This document shows positions 40,962 to 52,109 of a DNA stretch of 64,000 nucleotides, in pieces (within the stretch, counting starts at the first letter, position 1; each line of letters begins with the position of its first letter). The stretch spans positions 3,202,723 through 3,266,722 of the forward strand of contig NC_045145.1 in assembly GCF_008831285.2 (NCBI RefSeq), read 5' to 3'. Made by a program: the position numbers and the translations under genes. The notes under the pieces are model-generated. The model had not been told where the DNA came from and made no database searches. It saw only the letters and a program-made list of their open reading frames with translations. This DNA is from Nymphaea colorata (taxonomy: Eukaryota > Streptophyta > Magnoliopsida > Nymphaeales > Nymphaeaceae).

Positions 40962-40991
40962 GGCTCCTGCACAAGAGTGTGGGATTTTTGT
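40791..40991 (+). pseudogene. U6 snRNA retropseudogene with fourfold internal repeat
   Basis: The segment 40,804-40,979 derives from spliceosomal U6 RNA. GTAACTTTGGAGACATCCG matches the U6 5' end, with a few changes. A U6 5' module (GACATCCGATAAAATTGGAA, then CGATACAGAGAA) occurs four times, at about 40,812-40,848, 40,849-40,888, 40,889-40,917 and 40,918 onward. Only the last copy runs on into GATTAGCATGGCTCCTGC and then loses the U6 3' third. The 12-bp direct repeat TGGGATTTTTGT flanks the locus (40,791-40,802 and 40,980-40,991), as after LINE-type retroposition. No upstream U6 promoter elements are seen, so it is probably silent. Confidence 0.85.
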
Positions 40992-42612
40992 TTTCTGCTT
41001 ATGTTTACTTGAGGGAAACCTTCATGGCTTGATAGGTGAGTTGCCCAAATCCGCTAAGATCGTCCATTTATTGGGTCAAGAGTCAGGTTCACTGAGTCAG
41101 ATGGGATCATCAACTAATTACATGTCCTTTTTTTGGTTGTATGTTGCTGAATATTCAAGTTTGTTATTTTTTGAACTGTGAAATATTACAAACTTTACTA
41201 GGCATATATAAACACTCGTATTACATGTCATTCAGTTGTGAAAAAAAATGAAACAGAAGTTCCAACAAATTTACCTTCTTCATCTATTTATAGAAAAATT
41301 GTGCTATAAAAATTTATGACCTAACTCATCTGAGTTGCTGAGTCAACTACTCTGATTCAGTCGGAGTCATAAGTAGGGATGGAAGGAAAGGGTTGTCGGG
41401 CACCATGACCTCTCTTAAGTTTTGGAAATTTAAAATTTAGCTACTTTTTTTTTTTTAAAAAAAAATTTGTTTGGCCCTTGTACAATTTTGAAAAAAAAAT
41501 AGAGATTGATTCCTGTTAGAAATTTTCAAAATTTTTATTTACTGAGTTCAGATGGAATCCTGGCTCCGCTGGGACCTGCCACTATGGTCATAGCATGCAT
41601 CAGCTTTTCTGAAGCATCAGCCTTCACTGAGATTAAAACCAGCGACTGACTGCTTACAGATGAACAAGTGTGCCAAACCGCTAGGGGCAAATCATTGGAT
41701 CTTTCAGTTGCGGAAGCTGGGAAAAACAAAACCGCACCTTGCCATTATGTAAAAGAGTTACTGTGATACGGCATTTATTTTCATATAGAACGTGGTTCTC
41801 TAGATTCATTCTTTTCATAGGAACTAGATTTGATAATATTGTCTGGGTCTCTCGTAGAACTCTAAGATAAAGAACAGATAATCCGAGAATTTATACTCAA
41901 ATAGACCTCAAGCTAACTGGACAAAATCTAGTTTCAGAAAACCAAATTGAACTCCCAACCTAACTTTAAGTAGGTCAATCGGATTAAGGTGCGGCTAAAA
42001 CCATACCCGTTGGCATCCCCACCCATAAGTTAGGATGAATTCAGTGAATTGCTAAAAATCGATTCAAAACAGACCACTATGTTAAAGATTCTAAATGCAC
42101 TTAGTTAGGCTATGCACAAACAACATTTTGAAAGAAAAGAGTGGATGAAAATGAGGCCTACCAATTTAAAACCAGTAGTAGTCTTAAGAACTTTAGATTG
42201 GTTCCACAGGACCACAAGTAGGTTTTGGGAAAAAAAAATTGACAAATACAAGTGGTGGAAATGAGAGATTGGAAGTACTAATTCAGGAATAAATACCGGG
42301 CTTTCAAAGGGATTAGAAGCCCTTTGAAACAATTTTCCTCCTTCCCAAGGAATCCCAGGAAAAAATCCAAAATAGATATTATACATCAAAGTGATGTATT
42401 ATAAGATTCACATGGGCAAGCAATCCTAAAGTGCTGCTACATCTGTTTCTGATCTTTATGCAATGGTACTGACACATATAGACTTGCTCACAACACTGTT
42501 GCAGAGGCACAATTACAGGAGTATATTGAAGTTGAACACCTCTAAATGTGAAAAGTTTGTTTAGACTGTCAATAGTACGTTATACTAAAACAGTAGGAAT
42601 TGTATTCTGTCA
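40992..42612. other. Intergenic stretch with a degenerate repeat
   Basis: No gene recognised. At about 41,366-41,575 an A/T-rich block ends in CTGGCTCCGCTGGGACC, whose complement contains the GGAGCCAG word seen in other repeats of this window. The last part should hold the 3' UTR of the DUF538 gene. Confidence 0.45.
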
Positions 42613-45600
42613 TCAAAACTCCTCAACCCTTATGGAGTCACGAGGGATCTCATATGCATCTTTGAGCCTTGTCTTGTTCACACCAGCAGTAAAGCATATC
42701 TTGTCCGATCTGTAGCTCTCAACACTAATTGAACTGACTTTAACCCATACCAGCAATTTGGTTTTCATTCCTTCAATCCCAGTGAGCTTGCCACGCATCA
42801 ATGTTGCTTTGACCCGAGTAGCATACCTTACCACAGATGAATCCTTGAAGCTCACCTCACAGACAGAAGGCATGTATACGATAAGCTTCGCTTTTCTTTC
42901 ATCAAACTCATAGCATATTATGTTCCGGGGGAAGATGCCTGATGGCAACCCGTAATCTCGCAGAAGATCTGGCAAGGGTTTTTGCTCTTTGCCTAGAATG
43001 AAAACCACAAATCACATCAGAATAACTAGTTGGTCTCTGACACAGTTGGATTTACAAGGAAATTTACTTTATATAGGTGGGTAGAAAGGATCATATCCAC
43101 ATACAGGCACACCCCAACAACAGCATAGAAAATTGAGCCAGTGAACCTCGGAGGTTTATTAATAAGTAGAAAAAAAATCATATTCCTCGGTGGCATTGGT
43201 ATGTATAAATATGAGGATGATCCAAATAAGATTATATCATCCACAAAAATTAAGATAATGGAATAGCGAGTGTAGATGAAGCTACATTGCCTGAATGTCG
43301 AAGTTATCTGTCTTTTATAACACCACTTTGGCGAAATCAAAACTATTTCTTAGATAAACAAGTTTGAAGAAACCAAGACTATTTGAAATAGATAGTGTAT
43401 TCAAAGCTAGATCTCCTGATTTCCATAGACTTTTTTCTATCTGTTTGACAAAACCAGTCTGAGGAAACCAAAACGAGCTAATAGTTTATGGATTACAAGG
43501 ACCAAAACAAACATCCGCAGTTTAGTTCAAACCTAAAAATTGTCACTAGCAGCAGCTTCTGTCATGCAAATAGTTGTGCATGAACAAGCAGTCAAGGATC
43601 TAGGAGGCAGGAACATAAAAAAAAAGTGTAGTTCTTGCCAATTTGTGAGCTAAACAAAAATGTTGTACTGCTGTGATCACTCTGAAACATGTCTGCACTT
43701 AAATATAAAGCTAAATTGATTCAACAGCTTTCATTTCTGTGATATCCAATATTGACAATACTACCACAAGACTCAAAACAAGAGTGCCATCCATTGTGGC
43801 AGTGCTAAAATGATGTGCGATGTAACCATGAAGCTATCTCATTCAATCTGATTATGTCATGCAGTTAGCAATGCAACTGAACATGTCTTAGAAGAAGAAG
43901 ATGGCTCAGCGACAATTATTGCCAACAATGATTAGCATTCAGCACCGGATTTTAACCTAGTGTATCCAGTAGGCAGTGGCGGAGCAGGACACACTTGACT
44001 GAGGGGCACTCACTACATATTTAAGGGGCATTTTATATGTAAATAAGTAAAAATTTAGGGTTAATCAATATGTAATTATGTCGATAAGGATTTTTATTGG
44101 GCTGTGGGGGTTTATTGGGCTGCCCCAAACATGCCCACTGTCTCCGCCGCTGCCAGTAGGATCTACATTTTGAAATGCAACAAAATAAGGCACACAGATT
44201 ATTTAAATATTTCTTTTGCAGCAAGAAAGTAGGTCAAACCTTTTAGTTTGTTGAAGATCCATTTTGCTTTCTCTTCCACAGCACTTGATAAAGACTGATG
44301 GCAATAGTCAAATTACCTAGGTTAGAAAATAGCATCCAAGAATGTGCAATAACTGAAAAGTTATGAAAAATTATAGCAAAACAATTTACAAAAGAAGAAA
44401 GAAGTCAAAGAACATATCATATAACAGTATATCACACAAAGAAAAAGTCAGTTTACATTCTAAATATGTTTACGCATCTCTCCGGCATTTGATGACATAG
44501 GCATACTTTCTTCTACAAAATCAATCCATCTCCTGTTGTTTGCAGCATGTTAAGCATGCAGAAGGTAGTTCTTTCGGTTGGCATAACAATTATGGAAAGT
44601 GTAATCTGTGACGATTTCAATTATTTACTTGAAGATGTCAGGCCTGCTGGCCGTGCTTGCTGAAGGAAAAAATTGTTGTATCATGTGGATTTCAATCCAA
44701 TTGAGAAGTAAATATGAAAAAGAGCACTCAACTACCCACAGCAGCATCCTAAATGATGTTCGACAATAGAAACCACACAACCAATGTATTTTAAATTGGA
44801 GAAATGAAAATCACGCAATAGCCATTTCACTCACGATCAACATGAGCTACTTTAAGTTGCCACCACAAACATGAATGACATAAAATAGTTTTAGATTACT
44901 CTGAGGGCTGAATTCTTTGCATATTAGACATACGTACGTCCAGAAACTTAACACAGTGGAAATAAATTAATAATATGTATGCCGTTGAAGTTGTAATCAC
45001 AACACTAAACCTAATGGTGCCATATCCAAGGGAATTCTTGCCATGACCACTTCAAGGCACAGCCATAGATTGTAAGCTACATCCTGTAACTTAATCCAAT
45101 CACTTCATCGAAGCTGATAAATAATTCTATACAAAGATTCACATGGATATCCCAATGAATTTTGGTAATCATCTTGACCTGCCAACAGTTGCAAAACTAC
45201 AGCTGATGGCACTTTTGTAAGAGCCGTTGTTACAACCAAAGCATGAGAAAGAGAGGAATTCATATATATATATATATATATATATAATGTTGCATCCCCA
45301 CGAAAGCCTTAAGAAATTTTTAGATCACAAAAGTACCAGTCAAATTCTTTTGTGCATCTAGCATCGTCCTCATTCGGCAATCGACCCATTAACTGATCCC
45401 AGAAAAGGTTCACATAGATGAATGGAAAACGTTATTCTCATAAGGTAATAGCTCATCGGAATGGATATATTAGCTCTGTGAAACCATGTCCCTACTACAT
45501 TTACATTTACTCATGAATCGCTTAAAGCTCACCCGTTCTATGAAATCTCTGCGCTGCTTCAACGGAAGTTACATAGCAATAACTAGATTTTAGCTTGTGA

Positions 45601-46035
45601 AGCACCAAGATGTTTCATCAAACCCCAAAAGTGATGGACCAACGCGGTCTAACTCATCAAGCCATGAGTAGGCTAATTCTGATAAAACTTTCAGATTGGT
45701 GGCAACGTATTCTCATAAGGATATTGTCTTCCCCAAATGTATAACCCTGCACTACTTATCCCGAACCTTTTAATATAAGCAACGACTCCATGGCCGCAGA
45801 ATATTGTTTTGATGGCAAGCATTTTAGAACACCAGGAAAGGCGAAAGCTAACTTCACCAATCCAAATTATTTCAGAATTATGTGGCAAAAGAAGAAAGAA
45901 AACTCAACAACGGGGTTATGATATACCACAGAGGAAGAAACCATAAAAAAAATCAAACAACACAGCCCCAACAAGAAAAATTTACTTGACAGAGAAATGG
46001 CTACCATAGAAAAGGATAGAAAATACGCAGCATTG

Positions 46036-46066
<31 letters not shown>

Positions 46067-46158
46067 CTCACAGTTATATCTTCACCGATGGAAGAGAACT
46101 CTTCCCTGGCTTTCCTTGAAATCCAGAGGCTGTTCACTCTGTTCAAAGCTTTCTCCAT
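42613..46158 (-). CDS. DUF538 family protein
   Basis: Three coding exons, 46158-46072, 44294-44240 and 42992-42613, join in phase to 173 residues. The N-terminal part reads MEKALNRVNSLWISRKAREE, then SLSSAVEEKAKWIFNKLKG. The DUF538 domain follows with LPDLLRDYGLPSGIFPRNI, ICYEFDE, LIVYMPSVCEVSFKDSS and GIEGMKTKLLVWVKV, then KTRLKDAYEIPRDSIRVEEF at the end. DUF538 proteins are small beta-rich plant proteins, often stress-related in expression, with no agreed biochemical role. There is no signal peptide or membrane segment, so a cytosolic location is likely. The donor of exon 1 is directly followed by a (CT)n(CA)n tract. Intron 2 carries a hAT-type MITE. Confidence 0.92.
43966..44160. mobile_element. 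hAT-type MITE with 8-bp target duplication
   Basis: Element 43,974-44,152 (179 bp) starts CAGTGGCGGAG and ends with the complement of CAGCGGCGGAG. It is flanked by the 8-bp repeat CCAGTAGG (43,966-43,973 and 44,153-44,160). TIR start CA and 8-bp duplication are hallmarks of hAT elements. It is non-coding and lies in intron 2 of the DUF538 gene. Confidence 0.88.
45263..45286. repeat. (AT)n microsatellite in DUF538 intron 1
   Basis: AT dinucleotide run of about 24 bp. Confidence 0.9.
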
Positions 46159-47011
46159 TAACCCTTTCTGCTAAACCAATCTCCTACTCTCAAACGAGAG
46201 AAACAAAGAAGATTTTGCAGAAGGGTATCCGGCTGTCTATCACTAAAGTGTGAAGTGCGGATTCCCCATCTCCTTATTAAGGAAAAGCAAAAAAGTAATG
46301 TGCAGAAAACGGCGGAAAACAGCCGAGCAGACTGCACCTTTTTCTATTATACCGCCTTTGCGGTAAATGATAGACTTAAAAAAAAAAATAAAGCATTTGA
46401 TTCTTTCACCTGCTCTGCCTCCGAACAGGTCTCCAACTCACGCATTTCCCGCTTCTTACCAGGACGAACTTCGCTCAGGTCGCTGTAACAAATTCGGGAA
46501 AATTTTCCACAGACAGGATTTAAGGACACGTCGTCTTAATTTTTCTTGATAAAAAGAAAAAAAACCAATCTTGAAGCATTAAAGATACAATCTAATGGTG
46601 AAACCCATTAATAATTCGTGTTGTTGGTATTCTTGGAGTAATTGTTCTCCTCTTTTAGCCGTATTTCGTATTCGGATAACCCAGTCCATGTGCGGCTCCA
46701 AGTTAAGGTATCACTTTTTGCTTGATTGAAAAGCACATGCTAACTTTTTACTGTGAAAAGATGGATGCGATCCAACTTTCAAGATCAAGCAAATGAATTT
46801 TTTGAAATTTTAAGAAATGAAGAAAAAGAACCTATACACTAAGTACTATTACGAGAATGTCTCTCTTAAACCAATGTACAATGCTTTCAGTCTTTCTCAA
46901 CTCACAAAATGATATTGTCCTTGTGATTGTCACCGATATCACCTTACGTGTTCCAATGCATTTTGTCGCTTCAAAAAGTTACGAAACGATACAAAAACTC
47001 ACAATATACTA

Positions 47012-47176
47012 TAAGGCCACCGAACTATAATGGTATATGTGAATTATGTATGTATGTACACAATATTATGACATATTATGTATGTTATATGTATATAAAG
47101 AAATAATATAATGTGTTGCACTTATTATATATACATATATATAAGTCACATGTACCATCATAATTTGGTGGCCTTA
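47012..47176. mobile_element. MITE with TA target duplication
   Basis: Element 47,014-47,174 (161 bp) has terminal inverted repeats starting AGGCCACC. They extend with mismatches over about 30 bp (left AGGCCACCGAACTATAATGG, right complement AGGCCACCAAATTATGATGG). A TA dinucleotide flanks both ends. The interior is almost pure A/T. This fits a Tc1/mariner (Stowaway-like) non-autonomous element. Confidence 0.75.
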
Positions 47177-48032
47177 CCTGCCAGGCACGAAGTGAAAAGG
47201 ACCACTAATCGAACTCTAGGAACAGGACAAGCGCGAACAACTCATTCTTTGATATCAACGTATTTTCAGTGTTCTTTTGCCCATTTGGAGGAACAGAAAA
47301 GCAACTGATTGCAAGAGACAGAAATCAATAATGTTTACGCGTTCTTAGCTGTAAATATTATGATGGAGCTCGAAAGTTTTACCTAAAAGACTTTAGTTAT
47401 AAAATTTTAAGATTTTAAACAGCATCAATTATGTAAATGAGAAAAATTACCCAAAAAAATCATTATAAAAATAAGCATTTATTATTGGTATGTGTCGACA
47501 ATTGCTCACACAGTATCCACACCTGTCTCTCGGCTCCTGCCGCCACCATGCATGTTTCCTTAGGCCCATAAAGTAATTGACAGGCCACAGAACTGACATG
47601 GGAGTCCTTTTCCCTTGTAAATTACTCCAAATATTTTTTCAATTTTCTTCATCCAAAGGGGGTCACAATAACTTCATAAAAATTGGGTAGGGATTGCAAT
47701 TTTTATGAATGAAAATGAAAGGTCTCTTCTTAAATAGATTCATTAAATAAGAACTGTCACGCATATATTTATAAGTTTCCATATAAATTGGGAAGAATTA
47801 ATGCTAGAAAATTTTTCATGTTTTAGCAAGGAAATATTGTATTTTTGTAGAACAGCCATTGTTCAGGTTTCTTTTTTGCATTGGGCATGACAAACCCGAC
47901 TATGATGTCAGCCTGGTATAAACATGGCCTGGAGTCAGAGTATAATTGTTGGACATGTTTGATTAGTACATATTCGACATATACGAATTTTTTTCAAAGG
48001 AATAAGATTTTACAAAATAAATTAAATTTAAA

Positions 48033-48422
48033 TTAGCAGTTGGTAAGCATTGAAATAAAATATGAAGATGACATGTATATAAACTAGCAGTTGGTAAGCA
48101 TCGGAATAAAATATGAGGAAGACATTCATATATATATATATATATATCACATGACACCCATTTTAGGTACAACATATATAAGCCTGACACCTTAGGCAGA
48201 TAGACAGACACTTGTGCTTGATAGCCTTAGATTTGAGATTCGGGGCTGATCTGAGTTCTCTTTTATGTAGGGCCATACAGGAAATAAGTGCTGGATTTCA
48301 GATCTATAGAAAAAATATAATTTTGAGATCCTTAATATGTAGTCAAAACCTCATATTTGGGGTTAGATGGGACATAATTTCAAATATGTAGTCAAAAACT
48401 CATATTTGGGGTTAGATGGGAG
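48033..48422. repeat. Two short tandem duplications
   Basis: First, AGCAGTTGGTAAGCAT with about 35 bp of related sequence occurs at about 48,033 and 48,084. Second, ATATGTAGTCAAAA(C/A)CTCA continuing into TTTGGGGTTAGATGGGA occurs at about 48,334 and 48,384. Confidence 0.75.
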
Positions 48423-48595
48423 GTCTGACCTTGAATCTTTGTATATGAGATTTACAGTGATCACAATTCACCTTACATCTCAGATATGAGGTAAACAAAT
48501 GCCCCATGAAAAATCTCCTTACTGACCTTAATTGGTCAATAGGTGGAGATTAATCCTTTGCAAGACCAACCTCAACCTATAACGAAAAGGTAGAA

Positions 48596-48868
48596 CGAGC
48601 ACAAACGAGTTGAGTTCTTATGACTTGAACTCAACTTGGTTAATGTTTCACGTATAAGTTTAAACTCGGGCTCGACTTGTTTATAAAACGAGTCAAGAAG
48701 TCAAAGCTCGAGTTGAGTTTTTTCAAGCGAGTTCGAGTCGAGCCCGAGTTAACTCGACTCATTGTGCAGCCCTTACTAGTTAACGCTGTATAATCGAGTC
48801 GAGCATGAGCTTATGTTAGGGAGTTCAAGTCGAGTTTGAACTCGACTGGCTTGTGTTCAACTCGGCTT
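48596..48868. repeat. ACTCGA/TCGAGT-rich degenerate element
   Basis: Words such as GAGTTGAGTT, GAGTCGAG and AACTCGACT recur on both strands across about 270 bp, giving many short inverted matches. This is typical of a class of degenerate plant repeats; no termini could be set. Confidence 0.4.
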
Positions 48869-49494
48869 GTGTGGCAAGAATGGCACCTCACTGAGATCAA
48901 TAATGACCCGCCAATGTACATAAATGCATCCACATAATCTGCCAATGATTGGGTAATTGGCTCCAAACGAACGGCAACACGTATGTGAACCAAAAACACA
49001 CAAAATATTCACGCACACATACACAAATACGAGAGAATTTGAGCTGTGTGTTGGATGACTAAAAATTAAATATCGATTATTAGATATATAAAGTTTGTTT
49101 AAAATACTTTAAAAATAATTGTAATAAGTTTGGCTTTTGACTATTTTTTTTTCTTTTTATTGGTTTTTAGTTTTTATGTTATTGTATTGGATGTTGTCAA
49201 CGGTTAAAAATTAAAAAATAGAAAAAAAATGGTATATCACATATCATTTATGTTAAAGACAAAACCAGAACTATTTTATTTTGTTTAAAGGCATTTTTAA
49301 AAATCTGCCTGTTTGCTCTGTTCGTTTTTTCCACCCACTTTCATGTCTACTTTTTCTATCATTCTTCTTGTTTCCCTTCTTTTTGCTACAATACTTTCAG
49401 TCTGAGGTTGATGGATCATTTGAACAAGAAAGAGATTAATTGATATATATATATATATATATATAGACCCACATACACACAAAGCCATGACTTC

Positions 49495-49862
49495 ACTAAA
49501 TATTTGTCAAATGGAGTTGCCCCCCTTCCTTGACTCCCTTCCTCCCTCCCGCCACCATGCCCACCAGCAGTGGCCGGTGGCTACTTCCCTCCTTTCATTC
49601 CCTTCTCCGATTCCGTCCTTCCATCCTGCAATTTTACCGACCAGCGGCAGTTACCGGCACCGTTCCCGGATGCCGGCCAGCCCACCGATATTGGAGAAAA
49701 TGACGCCAGCGGATGGTCCTGGTGACCAAAATAGCAGGAGGGAGGGAGGAAATTGGGAAGGGAGAAACCAAATAATAAAAAAAAATGAAAAAGTGGCAGC
49801 ATCTGGGCCATCCGATCAAATGATCGGACAGTTCTGATGAGCTGTCCATTTGACAAATATTC
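49495..49862. mobile_element. GC-rich island bounded by inverted repeats (possible MITE)
   Basis: ATATTTGTCAAATGGA at about 49,498 is matched in inverse orientation at about 49,846-49,861. The enclosed 330 bp is GC-rich, unlike the AT-rich flanks. A frame on the plus strand covers it but shows no domain. No convincing target duplication was found. Confidence 0.45.
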
Positions 49863-52109
49863 ATGGTTCAGTTTCTCTAGCCCTGTGCATGATTGCATCC
49901 CATCAATTTGGTTTGGAGGAATGCTAAGAAGAATGACTAATGTCCACTAATGAAATTGAATTTGTTTTTATTAAAGGTACTTTAATTAATTGAATTTGAA
50001 ATCCTTAGTTTTAAGAACCAAGATTTTTGCCGTGGACCTTTTACCATATCAACAAAATCTTGCTACATGGGATCCATGGATCTCAAATCTAAAGTAATCA
50101 AACACCTCCTAAATGTGTCTTTAAAGATTTCTAATAACGCGTGTGATACGACAAAATAATAGGGAAACTTGATTCATGTTCTTCACCTTACATCCTCTTC
50201 GTACCCGTTAGCTCAGCCCACATGCATCACGCTTTTGGTCTTCGTGAACTGTATGTCTCAAAACGAAGAGTGTGAGACCACACCTGTTACATGGAGATCC
50301 TTTTTGCTTCCACCTAACAACAAATGGTGGATGAATTCTTTTTTCTCTTTTCCTTTTTTCAACTGGGAGTGGCTCCAACCACCAAGGTCAATAATGACAA
50401 CACTTACTATAATAAACAAATGATAAACTTGAAACTTGATCTAAGATCTTCAGCTTGACACATGTAGCAGCAGAAATTTGGTGGTAGAACCAACGACATC
50501 ATACTCAGCTTAAGTACTTTTTAAGAGTTTTATTGTCGCCAAATAATTCTTTGCTGATTCACCATACTCGCAGCTTAGCCATTCCATTTCAGAACATTGG
50601 GCAGTATAGAATGAGTGTTTTATGAAACAGCAGTTAGTAAAATAATAAACATGAGCTCAAGATTCAAAAGATTCACTTGGCCACCTATTTATCATAACGT
50701 ACTTATCAATACACGTTGAATGAGAAAGTACCAATATTTTCAGTTAAGTCTTGGAAGAGTAACTCTTACCATATGGAATTGTGCTAGCAAACCCTGGAAA
50801 GGCTCCAATAGAAAGGTGTCAATCAGGCTTGCCTTGTTTGTTTAGGTAAATTTAATCTATGAGAAAGAAGGGTGAGCGGGTAGGAACCCACTGCCAAGTG
50901 AGAGACCGAAGCCACCTTCCTTTCTCCTGCTACAATGTTAGAGATGCTTTGGGCCAGATGTGGACATATAGGTTATAGGTCTTTTGCATTCGAGGAACTT
51001 AGTGCCCATGAAAATCAAATTACAGACTGAACTTTCACCTGCCCAACCGCTTAACCAGCTGTGGTAAGCCCTTTGGGCAAAGAGAAACCGAGAAAGAGGG
51101 TGCGCCATGCCACTCCAAAGAAACTGTCTTCCAAGGAAGGAAAGAGTAGCATGTGATCAACTCCCCAAAGTCTTACCTACCCTCTTGGCTGAGTTGCCAT
51201 TCGCAGTTCAGGAACTAGGCAGCCCTTCACTGCCGACGAATTCCACTGACCGAACAAGCTTGAAAAGTTTCCTTCTTGCAGCAGACAACAGCCATGTGCT
51301 GGGATCCACATCCACGGTAAGAGTGGAAAACTTTATTAGTGCATCGGTAGTTGTCTCAATGGTTTAGCTTAAAGCAGACAGTAGGGACAATGGCATGTAC
51401 TCGTCAGCGGAATCCATTGGGATAAAAAAAGTTCTGAAAGTGGGAATCTTGGCCAGTGTTAAAGGAGTGGAAAATTCTTTCCGCTTTTCCTCCTTTTGAT
51501 ACATTAAGAAGATTGGAGAATCGAGTAATCTTTCCTAAGGACCTCTTTGTTTTACTTCACTTGTTCCTGTATCCCACTTACTGTGGTGGTCAATTAAGTC
51601 TGAACTATGTGCAATTTTTTCTGGTTCCTGCAGAGATGAACAATAACAGAAGGCTTCACAAATATAGACACAGATATGAACACAGCAGGCCGCAGGTGGT
51701 AAAACATCAACATAGGGCCTCCGGAATTTCCAAGTTCTTTGACAGAATAATGACACGTGGGACCAGAAGCAAACACACATTACCATAGAACAGATGGAGA
51801 ACCAATGGATTCACTTTGCTCCGTAGCGCTCAGAAGGACCGTGGTGGACTCTGACAACCATGCAGACGTATTCTCCATAATGTGGCATGATTTAACTTTG
51901 TCCAGCAGAAAGCAAAAGATGCTTGTATTGCAATTTTCCATTACGTTTCAAATATATTTAGGCATCATTTTGTACAAAAGCTAACTGAAAAAGACGGGTT
52001 ACACCTTAGAGAAACCCGCTACCTTTTGTGAAAAAGCTTATTATAAAGCTAATAAATTCACACCGGCCAATGTCCCGCATAGGACCACCATGATATGATG
52101 TCTTCCTGC

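Larger units (their letters stand above)
46250..52109. other. Large intergenic region between DUF538 and chorismate mutase
   Basis: No gene recognised in about 5.9 kb. It contains a TA-flanked MITE (47.0-47.2 kb), short tandem duplications (48.03-48.13 and 48.33-48.42 kb), a stretch rich in ACTCGA/TCGAGT words (48.6-48.87 kb), an inverted-repeat-bounded GC-rich island (49.49-49.86 kb) and AT microsatellites at 48.13 and 49.44 kb. Frames at 51.1-51.8 kb resemble nothing I know. Confidence 0.5.

Noticed and set aside
49487-49837. Plus-strand frame of 116 residues
   Set aside because: Coincides with the inverted-repeat-bounded GC-rich island; Pro/Ser-rich low-complexity composition and no domain.
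51107-51788. Plus-strand frames of 86 and 110 residues
   Set aside because: No recognisable family and no supporting splice structure. Could be part of an unknown gene but not supportable.
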